The notes under the pieces are model-generated. The model ran no database searches. It was not told the origin of the DNA and saw nothing but the letters and a program-made list of their open reading frames with translations. Below are positions 51,054 through 60,075 of a stretch of 64,000 nt of DNA, piece by piece (position 1 is the stretch's first letter; each line of letters begins with the position of its first letter). Location: positions 1-64,000 of the forward strand of contig JAPPDF010000035.1 in NCBI GenBank assembly GCA_028875575.1, in the 5' to 3' direction. This DNA is from Acidobacteriota bacterium (lineage in GTDB: Bacteria > Acidobacteriota > Terriglobia > Versatilivoradales > Versatilivoraceae). The position numbers and the translations under genes are program-made.

Positions 51054-51983
51054 TCATTCGGTCAGAGAGTGTTTCACCTTGGCTCCGGCCAAAGTGACTT
51101 TTCCATTGCTGATTTTGACACCACCCTCCGGCATAGCCGCTCCGTCGTGGTCGCGAAAATAGAGTGGCAGTCCTTCGGAGAAGTTGAGAGGGCGATTCCG
51201 TGGATCCTGCCGTTGATGGTGGATGTGAATGTGGGGTTCGCTGGTGTTGCCCGAGTTGCCGCAGGCACCGATAGGTTCGCCCTCCTGAACCTGGTCCCCG
51301 GCCCCTACCAGAACGCTACCTGTCTTGAGGTGCGCGATGACGAGATAGGTCTCCGTGTCGAGAGCGAGCACGACCGTATTGCCGGTCGGGTTTTGCATGT
51401 CGTTGCTGACAGCGCCCGGCGTATGGTCGGGCGCTCCATCGGTGGAGTAGTGCACCCGCGCGGACACGGGCGCAACCACCGGCGTTCCGTAACAACCGTA
51501 GTCCTCCGGATCTTCCGAGCCGTGCGCTGCCGGTTCGACGACGAGATCATAAGCCCAGCGTTGATCGGGTGTCGATACGTGATAGTTGACAGCCAGGCGA
51601 TCACCTCCCCAGGCAACGCGGACAGGCTCGTTGGAGGGTAGGCGAACGGTCGCCGGCGGCACCGACCGTTCGATATCGTAGGGAAAAGCCATCATAAGCA
51701 CGCCGAAACTCCACAGACCGGGCCAAAGGGCCACCAGCGCCAGGGCCGAAGCGACCCACATCGGCCGGCTGAAGCGACGCTTGCGGATGGCATGCATCAT
51801 CAGTACCAGAATGGTCAGGGGAGCGAGGAGTTGGCCGACGCTGATGAGCGCCAGCCAGCCGTAGACGGCCAGCATGCCTCTGGAGAAGAAAAGTATCCAG
51901 GAGGGAAGCAGCAAGACGGCCAGCAGGACGGGCAGAGCCCAACGCAACAGGGATCTGAATCGGCTTACGGGTGCTTCGGTCAT
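51054..51983 (-). CDS. membrane-anchored M23-family metallopeptidase
   Basis: The 309-residue protein begins with three hydrophobic segments (SLLRWALPVLLAVLLLPSWILFF, GWLALISVGQLLAPLTILVLMM and WVASALALVALWPGLWSFGVLMM) and ends with a LytM domain. Zinc-ligand positions appear in NYHVSTPDQRWAYDLV (HxxxxxxxD) and HIHIHHQ (HxH), and GDQVQEGEPIGACGNSGNT is typical. LytM enzymes cut peptidoglycan cross-links or signal peptides. It is followed by the S46 gene. Confidence 0.8.
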   Translation of the reverse strand: MTEAPVSRFRSLLRWALPVLLAVLLLPSWILFFSRGMLAVYGWLALISVGQLLAPLTILVLMMHAIRKRRFSRPMWVASALALVALWPGLWSFGVLMMAFPYDIERSVPPATVRLPSNEPVRVAWGGDRLAVNYHVSTPDQRWAYDLVVEPAAHGSEDPEDYGCYGTPVVAPVSARVHYSTDGAPDHTPGAVSNDMQNPTGNTVVLALDTETYLVIAHLKTGSVLVGAGDQVQEGEPIGACGNSGNTSEPHIHIHHQRQDPRNRPLNFSEGLPLYFRDHDGAAMPEGGVKISNGKVTLAGAKVKHSLTE

Positions 51984-52026
51984 GACAGTGCTGTCTCAAC
52001 GTTCCGGCCGGGACTTAGCGGAAAGC

Positions 52027-52593
52027 TCACGACTCTTTATCCAGAGCGTCGATCTCGCGTTGGAGCCGGCGAGCCGCCCACTGATTCAACATGGCGACCA
52101 ACCAGAAAAAACCCACCAAAAACACGACCTTCCCAATCCACTGAGTCCAAAGCATTAGCCCGCTCGCTGCAACGAAAATCGTTATGATTCCCGGTGCGAA
52201 TGGCAGCAGATACCAACGCCAAACGTCCCGCAACAGATCTCGCTGCCGCACCAGTTCTGCTCGATGGAAGGCGAGACAGGCTCTCAGGCCAAGGTCGGCC
52301 GGCAGCATTTGAGCTTCACCTCGCTGTTGAAGCTGGTACACCATATACAAAGTACCAGCAACCAACAAACCCAATCCCGTCCGCACTACTACATCGTCCA
52401 CGCTCCAAATAAAGTATCCAGATAACAACACCACGATAGCCGACGCCAAGTATTCCATCCGATTCCTCCAACGGATGCGCCACTGGAACTGCCGTGCTTT
52501 CTTGCGAATCTGATCTAGCGAAAGTGGGCGAGTATCTACCTCTTGGTTTTGCCAGACAGTCCTCACATCATGCTCGGAAGCTCCACCGCTCAT
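52027..52593 (-). CDS. membrane protein coupled to an ECF sigma factor
   Basis: The 188-residue protein has a soluble N-terminus of about 45 residues, two helices (EYLASAIVVLLSGYFIWSV, VVVRTGLGLLVAGTLYMVY), and a second pair near the C-terminus (WYLLPFAPGIITIFVAASGLML, GKVVFLVGFFWLVAML). Its ATG overlaps the sigma-factor stop as ATGA. That location suggests an anti-sigma or sensor role, but no zinc anti-sigma motif is seen. Confidence 0.6.
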   Translation of the reverse strand: MSGGASEHDVRTVWQNQEVDTRPLSLDQIRKKARQFQWRIRWRNRMEYLASAIVVLLSGYFIWSVDDVVVRTGLGLLVAGTLYMVYQLQQRGEAQMLPADLGLRACLAFHRAELVRQRDLLRDVWRWYLLPFAPGIITIFVAASGLMLWTQWIGKVVFLVGFFWLVAMLNQWAARRLQREIDALDKES

Positions 52594-53153
52594 GGTTTCA
52601 TTCTCCGGCGAAAACGGTTGATCAAAATACTCTTCAATCGATGGATTCTTGTTGCGACGTTGGCTGGTGAAATACCAACGATCTCACCGATCGACCCAGC
52701 GTCCACTCCCTCGAGGTACGATAGCATCACCTGGCGGTCGAGCGGCTTGAGCCGCTGGATCAAGTTCAAAAGCCTCTCCAGGGTCTTGTGTCGGTCAGCA
52801 GCCAGATCGACTTCCTCGCTATCCGCAATCATCTCGATCTCCTGCAGACTGATGAGAGTCTCAGACCGGCGGCGACGCTGCCGCATGACATACGATGTAG
52901 CCGTATTGTGAGCGACACGGTAGACCCAAGTACGAAGTGAACATCGGAAACCGTAACCTGCGAAGCTTCGCCACAGTGCAAAGTGAATTTCCTGTAGGAG
53001 ATCCTTCCGCTTGTCGGCGTCAGCTTCATAGGCTCTGGCCAATCGGTCCAGCGCGGCTCCATAGGCTTTGGCAACCTCTTGGTAGAGATCATCCTGGGTA
53101 GACTTTGCACCGGGCCGGAACCAATCTTGCTCCATATATAGGTAGTCATTCAT
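52590..53153 (-). CDS. ECF-type RNA polymerase sigma factor
   Basis: The start at ATG 53153 gives 187 residues. Region 2 is present: LLQEIHFALWRSFAGYGFRCSLRTWVYRVAHNTA near residue 60, and region 4 is the helix-turn-helix VDAGSIGEIVGISPANVATRIHRLK near residue 150. The frame extends to 53402, but the extra residues (RRRRR-rich) are unlike sigma factors. It is probably regulated by the coupled membrane protein. Confidence 0.8.
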   Translation of the reverse strand: MNDYLYMEQDWFRPGAKSTQDDLYQEVAKAYGAALDRLARAYEADADKRKDLLQEIHFALWRSFAGYGFRCSLRTWVYRVAHNTATSYVMRQRRRRSETLISLQEIEMIADSEEVDLAADRHKTLERLLNLIQRLKPLDRQVMLSYLEGVDAGSIGEIVGISPANVATRIHRLKSILINRFRRRMKP

Positions 53154-53431
53154 CGGAGCAATTTCTGACAGTATTTTGCGCCCGGCCACGGACTTGCCCC
53201 GCCCGGTTGCGTAGGAACGTCTTCGATACTCCCGCTTGCCTTTCGCTCCTACGTGGCGGCGGCAAAAAGGGTATTGCCCCGAATTCAGCCGGCGGCGGCG
53301 ACGAAAACACTGCTCGACGCATATCGAGCTACGCTTGAGGATGTATCCCGAGTCAAGCAGGAAACGCTGCCCTGACTTCAGAATAGTTTGCACATTCATC
53401 AATCCCTAAGTATGGTTCCAAGTAGGTACCC

Positions 53432-53451
53432 GCCGACAGCGCGCTGTCGGC
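53432..53451. repeat. perfect 20-bp palindrome
   Basis: GCCGACAGCG is followed at once by its exact complement. It lies directly before the hairpin at 53454 and upstream of the NYN pseudogene. It could be an operator or part of a repeat. The rest of 53154-53500 holds no gene. Confidence 0.55.
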
Positions 53452-53453
53452 TC

Positions 53454-53486
53454 AAGGGCCGCTTCACGGAGCGGCCCTTGCTTTTT
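53454..53486 (+). terminator. Rho-independent-type hairpin
   Basis: Stem AAGGGCCGCT / AGCGGCCCTT with a six-base loop, then GCTTTTTG. No plus-strand gene precedes it in the vicinity, so it may be a leader element of the NYN gene or a remnant. Confidence 0.55.
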
Positions 53487-53500
53487 GTGGGGGAGAAACT

Positions 53501-54265
53501 TTGCGAGTGAGAGTCTATGTTGACGGATTCAACCTGTATTGCGGAGCCTTAAAGGGAACACCATTCAAGTAGCTCAATCCTGTCGCACTCGCCGAGCAGG
53601 TGCTCCCACCCGGATGTACGGTAGACCGGGTGAACTACTTCACCGCCCGAGTGTCCGGAGCATCGAAACCGGGGGCGTCGGCCCGTCAACACGCCTATTT
53701 GAGTGCACTCAACACTTTGCCCCTCGTTACAGTCCATTTCGGAAGCTTTCTTGCCAAGACGGCGTGGCGGCCGCTCACAAACCTGCCGGTCGCCGATAAA
53801 CGAATTGACACACCGACACCGGTAGAGCTGCCCGCCGGCAATCATCCGGTTTCAGGTTCACAGATTCTACCTGTGGGTAGTTATCCAACAGATACAAGGG
53901 GAAAGAAGAAACGTCGAAAGAGAAACCGAGCGCTCCCTGATGCGTTGATTGCCGAGGTCTACACGATGGAAGAGAAAGGCTCGGACGTTAACCTGGCGGC
54001 GCACCTGTTGAACGATGCCTGAAGAGGATTGTTCGACATGGCCACCGTCATATCCAACGATACCGATTTAATTACGCCAATTCGATTGGTGACTATTGAA
54101 CGGAAGAAACCGGTGCTTGTCGTATGTCCTGGGCGGTGGCAGATGGCCCCAAAATTGAAGAATGCTGCAACTTATGGGAGGCACATCCACCGAGCAATGT
54201 TGAAGGCCGCGCAGTTTCCGGAACGGATTCCGGGGACAACGATCTCGAAACCAGAAGATTGGTGA
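53501..54265 (+). pseudogene. NYN-domain protein gene with two in-frame stops
   Basis: One frame runs from a TTG start (53501, GGGGGAGAAAC upstream) to 54265, with a TAG at 53570-53572 and a TGA at 54020-54022. The translation has YVDGFNLYCG at the start, the first PIN-like acidic site of NYN nucleases, then SDVNLAAHLLNDA and ATVISNDTDLITPI with the second set of Asp residues. NYN proteins are RNases of the PIN-like group. Both stops could derive from a TGG tryptophan by single G-to-A changes. The reading frame is otherwise intact. Confidence 0.75.
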
Positions 54266-54293
54266 GTGCCGACGCTCCCGAGGAAGCGGCCGG

Positions 54294-55313
54294 TCACGTG
54301 ACGCGACTCACCATCTGCCGCGCCTGGGTAGGGAGGTCCATATCCGGACTGGGCCCGTGGCGGCGCATCAGCTCCCAGGCCCGGTCGGCCACGCCCTGCT
54401 CGATGTCCATCCCCTCCAGGCAGGCGCGGGATTCGTCCAGGAACTTGTGGCATTCGAAGAGGCGGCAGCCGGATTGCCAGACGGTGGGATCGCCACGGCG
54501 CTGGTAGCGAAAGTCGGCCGAGACCCGCAATTGAGGCGACCGGTTGGGAAGTCCGCAGTGGATCATGTGGGGGTGAAAGATCAGCACGTCGCCGGCCTGG
54601 TAGTCGGATCGCAACCAGGTCTTGGGCGAGTCGTCGGGAGCCGATTCGCCGGCTACCGGGATGGCTCCCATGCGAGCCATTTCCCGGGCCTGGTCGGGGT
54701 TCTGCGGGATCCCCAGGTAATGGGCTCCCCGGTACCAGTGCTGGTGGACTCCCTTTCGATGGGACCCCTTGCAGAGGGCCAGCCCGCCGGTGGTCCGGTC
54801 GATGTCCATCAAGGCGACCCAGCAGGTCACGAACGACACCCGAAAATGGTAGCCGTCCTGGTGGGCCGGAGTGACGTAGTCGAAGTGCTGGCCTCGGGTC
54901 TTGGCGGGCGAGAGATCCTGGAAGATGATCCGCACGCGGTCGGCGTTCTCGACCCAACTGAAGACCTCGCCGTCAAACAGCGCCCCCAGGAACCTGAAGA
55001 GCTCCCGGTCATGGATCATCTCGGTCAGCGAAGGCAGATCGCCGATCCTGCGGCCGACGGGACCGCTGGGAGTCAGCTCAGTGGATTCCGGCATCCTGCC
55101 CGACCACTTCAACTCCTGTTGCGGATCGTCGACGGCAAAGCCATGTCGGATGAGCAGTTGCCCAATATCCGAGCGCACCCGCGCGACCTTTCCCGGATCG
55201 ATCAGTCCCCGAACGAACAGGTACCCCTCGGCCTGCAGTTGTTGGGACAGGACGGCGTGGTCTCTTGTGGAGGTTTCAACCGCTTGGAGAGGAGCTAGGG
55301 AGAGATCGGCCAT
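54294..55313 (-). CDS. phytanoyl-CoA dioxygenase (PhyH) family protein
   Basis: The 339-residue protein starts at ATG 55313 with AGGGAACC upstream. It has the Fe(II)/2-oxoglutarate core: HxD in TPAHQDGYHFRVSFVTCWVALMDID near residue 150, and a distal His with RxS-type Arg in FHPHMIHCGLPNRSPQLRVSADFRY near residue 245. PhyH proteins hydroxylate small molecules, such as lipids or secondary metabolites. The substrate is unknown. It is upstream of no obvious partner. Confidence 0.82.
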   Translation of the reverse strand: MADLSLAPLQAVETSTRDHAVLSQQLQAEGYLFVRGLIDPGKVARVRSDIGQLLIRHGFAVDDPQQELKWSGRMPESTELTPSGPVGRRIGDLPSLTEMIHDRELFRFLGALFDGEVFSWVENADRVRIIFQDLSPAKTRGQHFDYVTPAHQDGYHFRVSFVTCWVALMDIDRTTGGLALCKGSHRKGVHQHWYRGAHYLGIPQNPDQAREMARMGAIPVAGESAPDDSPKTWLRSDYQAGDVLIFHPHMIHCGLPNRSPQLRVSADFRYQRRGDPTVWQSGCRLFECHKFLDESRACLEGMDIEQGVADRAWELMRRHGPSPDMDLPTQARQMVSRVT

Positions 55314-55391
55314 GGGGTTCCCTGTCCTGGGGTTTTCCGGCCTCCGGCGGCTGTCAGAGGATTGAAGTTCAGCGGCACTCACCGATTCAAA

Positions 55392-55468
<77 letters not shown>

Positions 55469-55476
55469 TCATTGAA

Positions 55477-56241
55477 TCAGCGGCAAGCTGCCGGTGAAAG
55501 GAATTCCGCCCAGGACTTCAACTCGGAACTCAACTCCAGGGCGGTCTGGTCGAGCTTGAGCGGTGTGATGGAAACGCAGCCGGAGCGGACGGCCACGTAG
55601 TCGGAGTCTCCGTCAGCCGGCAGGTCTCGGGGTTCCAGCTCCTGGTCCAGCCAGAAGTATTTCCGGCCCCGAGGGTCCCGGCTCTCCACGATCAGGTTGC
55701 CGATGGGGCTGGTGTCCTGGCGAGTCACCCGCACTCCCTGCCATCTTCCGGCGGGAACGTTGACGTTCAGGATGAAACCCCGCGGAAGCGGCTTGTTCAG
55801 CAATTGTCCGGCCAGATGGGCCGTGAACTGGGCCGCCTCTTCAAAGTCGAATTCCGCCTGCCTCCCCAATGAGACGGCTGCCGCCTGAATCCCGTGCCTG
55901 GCGGCTTCCATAGCGCCCGCTACCGTACCGGAATAGGCGATGTCATGGCCCAGGTTGGAGCCCCGGTTGATTCCCGAGATCACCAGATCCGGCCTGCTCG
56001 GGAGGATGTGGTTCAGGGCAATGATCACGCAATCCGCCGGTGTACCCTCCACCGAGTAGCGATCCACTCCAACCTCTTCGTATCGGATGGGCCGCCAAAG
56101 CGTCAGGGCCTGACTGGAGGCACTTCTCTCCCGGTCGGGCGCCACGGTTATGACCTGTCCCAGGTGGGAAAGAGAGCGAGCCAGTGAGGTGATTCCTGCG
56201 GAGTGGATCCCGTCGTCGTTGGTCAGTAAGATTGCAGCCAA
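55477..56241 (-). CDS. surE: 5'-nucleotidase SurE
   Basis: Translation most likely begins at a TTG (56241), which gives the standard SurE N-terminus [15 protein letters not shown]; the longer open frame to 56301 runs through the tRNA and is not real. The 254-residue protein has the metal residues in NDDG and the [25 protein letters not shown] segment near residue 92. SurE dephosphorylates nucleoside 5'- and 3'-monophosphates and helps survival in stationary phase. It is flanked on both sides by proline tRNA genes on the same strand. Confidence 0.87.
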   Translation of the reverse strand: MAAILLTNDDGIHSAGITSLARSLSHLGQVITVAPDRERSASSQALTLWRPIRYEEVGVDRYSVEGTPADCVIIALNHILPSRPDLVISGINRGSNLGHDIAYSGTVAGAMEAARHGIQAAAVSLGRQAEFDFEEAAQFTAHLAGQLLNKPLPRGFILNVNVPAGRWQGVRVTRQDTSPIGNLIVESRDPRGRKYFWLDQELEPRDLPADGDSDYVAVRSGCVSITPLKLDQTALELSSELKSWAEFLSPAACR

Positions 56242-56261
56242 TGATGGACTCTGAAGAAAAA

Positions 56262-56338
56262 TGGTCGGGACGAGAGGATTTGAACCTCCGACCCCACGCA
56301 CCCCAAGCGTGTGCGCTACCTGGCTGCGCTACGTCCCG
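56262..56338 (-). tRNA. tRNA-Pro (GGG)
   Basis: On the minus strand the acceptor CGGGACG pairs with CGTCCCG and the anticodon loop TTGGGGT has anticodon GGG. The T-arm is the same as in the CGG tRNA 800 bp away. CCA is encoded at 56262-56264. It ends 20 bp before the surE start. Confidence 0.93.
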
Positions 56339-56353
56339 AAACCGACTCGGAAT

Positions 56354-56818
56354 CTAACACCTTCGATTCAGGATTGTCAAGATGGCGCGGAGCTCCGACT
56401 CGAGCGTGCGGACCCTCTCCGCGGCGCCCGCGGAAGGGCTGGATGCCGCCTCCGAAGGAGGTCTTTCCGGCTCCCGTGGAGATTCCCGATCGCCCCTGCG
56501 AGGCCCGCCGGCAGCGGCTCCGGAGGCGAGAGCTTTCCGTGCCCCCGCGATGGTGAACCCCTGGTCATAGAGGAGGTGCTTGATGGTTAGAACCGTCTCG
56601 ATATCCCGCTTGCGGTACATGCGGCGGCCGTTGGGCCCTTTGGCGGGCTTTAGGCGCGGAAACTCCGATTCCCAGAAACGCAGGACGTAGGGCTCCACCT
56701 TCACCAGCTTGCACACCTCGCCGATACTGAAAAACAACTTGTCGGGAATTTCGACCGAAGCCTCGGAATCCGTGCTTCCTCGCTGGCGATTCACTAGCTT
56801 CAGAGATCGTTCCGGCAT
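56354..56818 (-). CDS. MerR-family transcriptional regulator
   Basis: The 154-residue protein has a MerR winged-helix N-terminal domain: [25 protein letters not shown] near residue 30, then [35 protein letters not shown] disordered Pro/Ser-rich stretch and a short final helix ([17 protein letters not shown]) follow. No cysteine metal site is seen. It begins at ATG 56818; a GTG at 56851 is an alternative. It lies just upstream of tRNA-Pro(GGG) and surE. Confidence 0.8.
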   Translation of the reverse strand: MPERSLKLVNRQRGSTDSEASVEIPDKLFFSIGEVCKLVKVEPYVLRFWESEFPRLKPAKGPNGRRMYRKRDIETVLTIKHLLYDQGFTIAGARKALASGAAAGGPRRGDRESPREPERPPSEAASSPSAGAAERVRTLESELRAILTILNRRC

Positions 56819-56992
56819 GATCGAGCCGACAGTCCTTTCGGTCCTGCTCACTACTGCAACACTATGCTATTGAAAACAAAACCGTCATGGGGTCACTGCC
56901 CGTGGGTGTCGAATTCCCGACCCAATGCCGACATTTCAGAATCGACCGGCCATGCGGGTCACTCCCCCGACCAGCGACAGATGGTTGGACAC

Positions 56993-58315
56993 TCAGCCCG
57001 CCTTCCTCTCCACCTTGTGCTTCAATACCACCGGAGTGCCCACAAACCCGAAGCGCTCTCTGATCCGGTTGACCAGGTATCGTTGAACGGAGGGGTGAAG
57101 CGGCGATTTCCGAGCCGTGAAGAGTACAAAAGTCGGCGGAGAATCGTGCACCTGGGTCATGTATCGCACCCTGACCTGCCGGCTGAATGGCACAGCCGTG
57201 TCCCGAAGGGCCTCGCGTTGCAGGAACGCATTCAACTCCCCCGTTCCGATCCGGGTACGCCGCGCCTTGAAGACCTGATCAATCAGCGAGATCAGCTTGG
57301 GGACGCGCTGGCCGGTGGCGGCCGAAACGAACACCATGGGAGCGTAGGCCAGGAACCGCACTTTGGAGCGCACCCGTTTCTCAAAAGCCACCATGGTACC
57401 ACTGTCTTTCTTCATCAGGTCCCATTTGTTGACGACCAGAATGGCGGAGGCTCCAACCTCCTGCACGTATCCCGCGATGGCGGAATCCAGCGACGAGGGA
57501 GCCTCGGTGGCGTCCATCATGACCAGGGCCACGTCGGCACGCTGCACGCTCTTGCGAGCCATCATGACGCTTAACTTTTCGGCCTGAAGAAATGTCTGAC
57601 GCTTCTTGCGGATTCCGGCCGTGTCCATGAACCGATAGACCTTGCCGTTGCGTGTGGCTCGGGAATCGATGGTATCGCGTGTGGTTCCTGGAATCGGGGA
57701 CACGATGGTGCGGTCTTCTCCCAGGATGCGATTCAGCAGCGTCGATTTGCCCACGTTGGGTTTGCCCACGATAGCCACCCGAATCTCGCCGGGCGGCAAG
57801 CGCTTGGAGCGGCTGCCCCTGGGGAGGTATTTGACCACTTCGTCCAGAAGGTCGCCTACGTTCAAGCCGTGGGCCGCCGACACAGGGATGACCTCTTCCA
57901 GACCCAACTCGGAGAATTCCGAGGCATGAATTGCCTGGCCGGCGCTGTCGCACTTGTTCACGGCCACCACCACCGACTTGGAGCATTCGATCAACAGCTT
58001 TCCCAGGGATTGGTCGAGGGGAGTGAGCCCGGCGCGCCCGTCCACCACCAGCACCAGAACCTGTGCCTTCCGGATGGCGGTCTCGGCTTGCTCGAAAATG
58101 AATCCCGGCATCGGATCCCGGTCGCCGGGGATCATGCCTCCGGTGTCGATGATCTCGAACTGGCGTCCGCCCCACTCGGCCCGGGCATTCACCCGGTCCC
58201 GAGTCATTCCGGGCTCATTGCCCACCAGGGAACGCCTCTGCCTGCAGATTCTGTTGAACAGGGTGGACTTGCCGACGTTGGGGCGGCCGATAATGGCGAC
58301 GGTGGGCTGGCTCAA
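56993..58315 (-). CDS. der: ribosome-biogenesis GTPase Der (EngA)
   Basis: The 440-residue protein has two tandem G domains. Domain 1 has GRPNVGKST, DTGG and NKCD; domain 2 has GKPNVGKST near residue 185, DTAGIRKK, and NKWD near 300. The C-terminal KH-like domain contains YMTQVHDSPPTFVLFTARK. Der is an essential factor in 50S subunit assembly. It is single, divergent from the methyltransferase gene. Confidence 0.95.
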   Translation of the reverse strand: MSQPTVAIIGRPNVGKSTLFNRICRQRRSLVGNEPGMTRDRVNARAEWGGRQFEIIDTGGMIPGDRDPMPGFIFEQAETAIRKAQVLVLVVDGRAGLTPLDQSLGKLLIECSKSVVVAVNKCDSAGQAIHASEFSELGLEEVIPVSAAHGLNVGDLLDEVVKYLPRGSRSKRLPPGEIRVAIVGKPNVGKSTLLNRILGEDRTIVSPIPGTTRDTIDSRATRNGKVYRFMDTAGIRKKRQTFLQAEKLSVMMARKSVQRADVALVMMDATEAPSSLDSAIAGYVQEVGASAILVVNKWDLMKKDSGTMVAFEKRVRSKVRFLAYAPMVFVSAATGQRVPKLISLIDQVFKARRTRIGTGELNAFLQREALRDTAVPFSRQVRVRYMTQVHDSPPTFVLFTARKSPLHPSVQRYLVNRIRERFGFVGTPVVLKHKVERKAG

Positions 58316-58485
58316 GGGAACTGCCTTCGGAAGATCTCCGGATTTGCCTCAGTATACCCCATTAATAGGGATGCGACCCGTCTCGGAGATCGACTACAAT
58401 CCCGCTGATAGGAGCGGGGCAGGGTGCCCTGGTCCGCGGTTGGAATGCCTCGCGTCCCCTCTCGGAACACTGGAAGACAACGATT

Positions 58486-59034
58486 GTGAGCCGAAAGAGC
58501 CTTGACATCGGTTGCGGCCGCTTCAAGCTTCCCGGAAGCATCGGCCTGGACGTGGTGCCGCTGGAAGGGGTGGACGTGGTCCACGATCTGGACCGGTTCC
58601 CCTATCCCTTTCCCTCCGATTCTTTCGATCACGTTCGGATGTCTCACGTGGTGGAACACATCCAGTCCATCGTTCGCACCATGGAGGAAGTGCATCGCAT
58701 TGCCCGCCCCGGCGCCCTGGTGGAAGTGGTCACGCCCCACTACACCGACACCTCCTCCTGGCAGGATCCCTCCCACCGCTGGCACCTCAACAGCCGCTCC
58801 TTCGAGCACTTCGAAGAGGCATCCCGGACCAACTACTATTCGAAGGCCCGCTTTACCGTGGAATATTCCGAGGTCAAGCTGCTCAAGCTCTACCGCTACC
58901 TGGGCTTCGAGTTCCTGGTCAATCTGCAGAATCGCAGTCCCCGCTTCCGTTTCCTGAGAAAGTTCTGGGAACAGTACCTCTGTACCCTGATCCGCGGAAA
59001 AGTCATGTCCTTCCGACTGCGGGTGCTGAAGTAG
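58486..59034 (+). CDS. class I SAM-dependent methyltransferase
   Basis: The 182-residue protein starts at GTG 58486 with GGAAG upstream. It has the SAM loop LDIGCGRFKLPGSIGLDVVP near the start, and SFDHVRMSHVVEHIQSIVR, typical of Methyltransf_11. The second half is a helix-rich tail. Such short enzymes often act on sugars or lipids. The substrate is unknown. It lies 28 bp upstream of queC. Confidence 0.72.
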   Translation: MSRKSLDIGCGRFKLPGSIGLDVVPLEGVDVVHDLDRFPYPFPSDSFDHVRMSHVVEHIQSIVRTMEEVHRIARPGALVEVVTPHYTDTSSWQDPSHRWHLNSRSFEHFEEASRTNYYSKARFTVEYSEVKLLKLYRYLGFEFLVNLQNRSPRFRFLRKFWEQYLCTLIRGKVMSFRLRVLK

Positions 59035-59062
59035 CCGGTCCGAGTTCCCAACGGGCCCAACC

Positions 59063-59737
59063 ATGAAGAAAGAACTGGCAGTGGTACTGGTGAGCGGGGG
59101 CATGGACAGTTGCGTCTGCGCGGCCATGGCCCTGCAGCAGCACGAAGTGGCCTTCCTCCACGTCTCCTACGGGCAGCGTACCGCCCGGCAGGAGTTGAGA
59201 GCCTTTCATCGAATCGCTGAATATTACGGGACAGAGAGAACGCTGGTGTGCGAGCTGTCCCACCTGGGCCGGATCGGAGGGTCCAGCTTGACCGACACCG
59301 GCATGGAGGTCGAAGAGCCCGACCTGGAGCGCCGGGAGATTCCCAGCAGCTATGTGCCCTTTCGCAACGCCCACTTTCTCTCCATTGCGACCTCCTGGGG
59401 CGAGGTGCTGGGCGCCCGCTCCATATTCATCGGGGCCGTCTTCGAGGACAGCTCGGGATACCCGGACTGCCGCCCCGAGTACTATCGGGCCTTCAACCGC
59501 CTGATTGAGGCTGGGACCCGCCCCGAGACCCGCCTGGAGATCCTGACACCGGTCATCCGGATGAAAAAGTGTGAGATCGTAGCCGCCGGACAGAGGCTGG
59601 GCGCTCCCCTCCACGTGACCTGGTCCTGTTATCGGGACGGGGACATCGCCTGCGGGCGTTGCGACAGTTGCGCCCTGCGGAGGAGAGGATTTCGGGAAGC
59701 CGGCGTGGAGGACCCGACCCCCTATCTTCAAGCCTAG
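59063..59737 (+). CDS. queC: 7-cyano-7-deazaguanine synthase QueC
   Basis: The 224-residue protein has the N-type ATP-binding loop VVLVSGGMDSCV, the QueC motif SYVPFRNAHFLS near residue 94, and a zinc site CYRDGDIACGRCDSC near 190. QueC makes preQ0 for queuosine biosynthesis. No other que gene is in the window; a methyltransferase precedes it. Confidence 0.92.
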   Translation: MKKELAVVLVSGGMDSCVCAAMALQQHEVAFLHVSYGQRTARQELRAFHRIAEYYGTERTLVCELSHLGRIGGSSLTDTGMEVEEPDLERREIPSSYVPFRNAHFLSIATSWGEVLGARSIFIGAVFEDSSGYPDCRPEYYRAFNRLIEAGTRPETRLEILTPVIRMKKCEIVAAGQRLGAPLHVTWSCYRDGDIACGRCDSCALRRRGFREAGVEDPTPYLQA

Positions 59738-59798
59738 AAAATCTAGCCCCAGGGAACACTTTTGCGGTAGAGTTCATCCAAAAGGGGAAAGCCTGGGT

Positions 59799-60046
59799 TA
59801 GCCCGCATGTCTCACCAGGTCGCTGAAAACACATCGGAACGCCGTTGACATTCAATACTTGATCGAACCGATTGTGACTGCTTGCGACTACAAACGGCGC
59901 TGGGCGTGCCCTGGCTGGTTCTTTTCCCGTCAGCCCGCATATGCTCCCTCGACCATAGAAACCGCTACGCTCTTCGGTCGCGAGCACGCGCTGAGGGGAA
60001 AATTTCCTGCGCCATCATCACGCCCCCTGTTGAGACATGCGGGCTA
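59799..60046. mobile_element. 248-bp TIR element upstream of the TPR gene
   Basis: Inverted ends TAGCCCGCATGTCTCA (59799-59814) and its exact complement (60031-60046) continue for several bases with one mismatch. The ends resemble those of IS1380-type elements as I remember them. There is no coding capacity. The right end is 29 bp before the ATG of the TPR protein, with that gene's RBS (CTGGAGG) outside. Confidence 0.65.
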
Positions 60047-60075
60047 GCAGGCAGAATCCGTTGCTGGAGGTTTCC

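Noticed and set aside
53600-54265. Two separate small genes at 53600-54022 and 54029-54265
   Set aside because: Both are in one frame with the upstream part and together give a single NYN domain, so they are pieces of one pseudogene.
55477-56301. Longer SurE start at 56301
   Set aside because: It would translate part of tRNA-Pro(GGG); the TTG at 56241 gives the normal SurE N-terminus.
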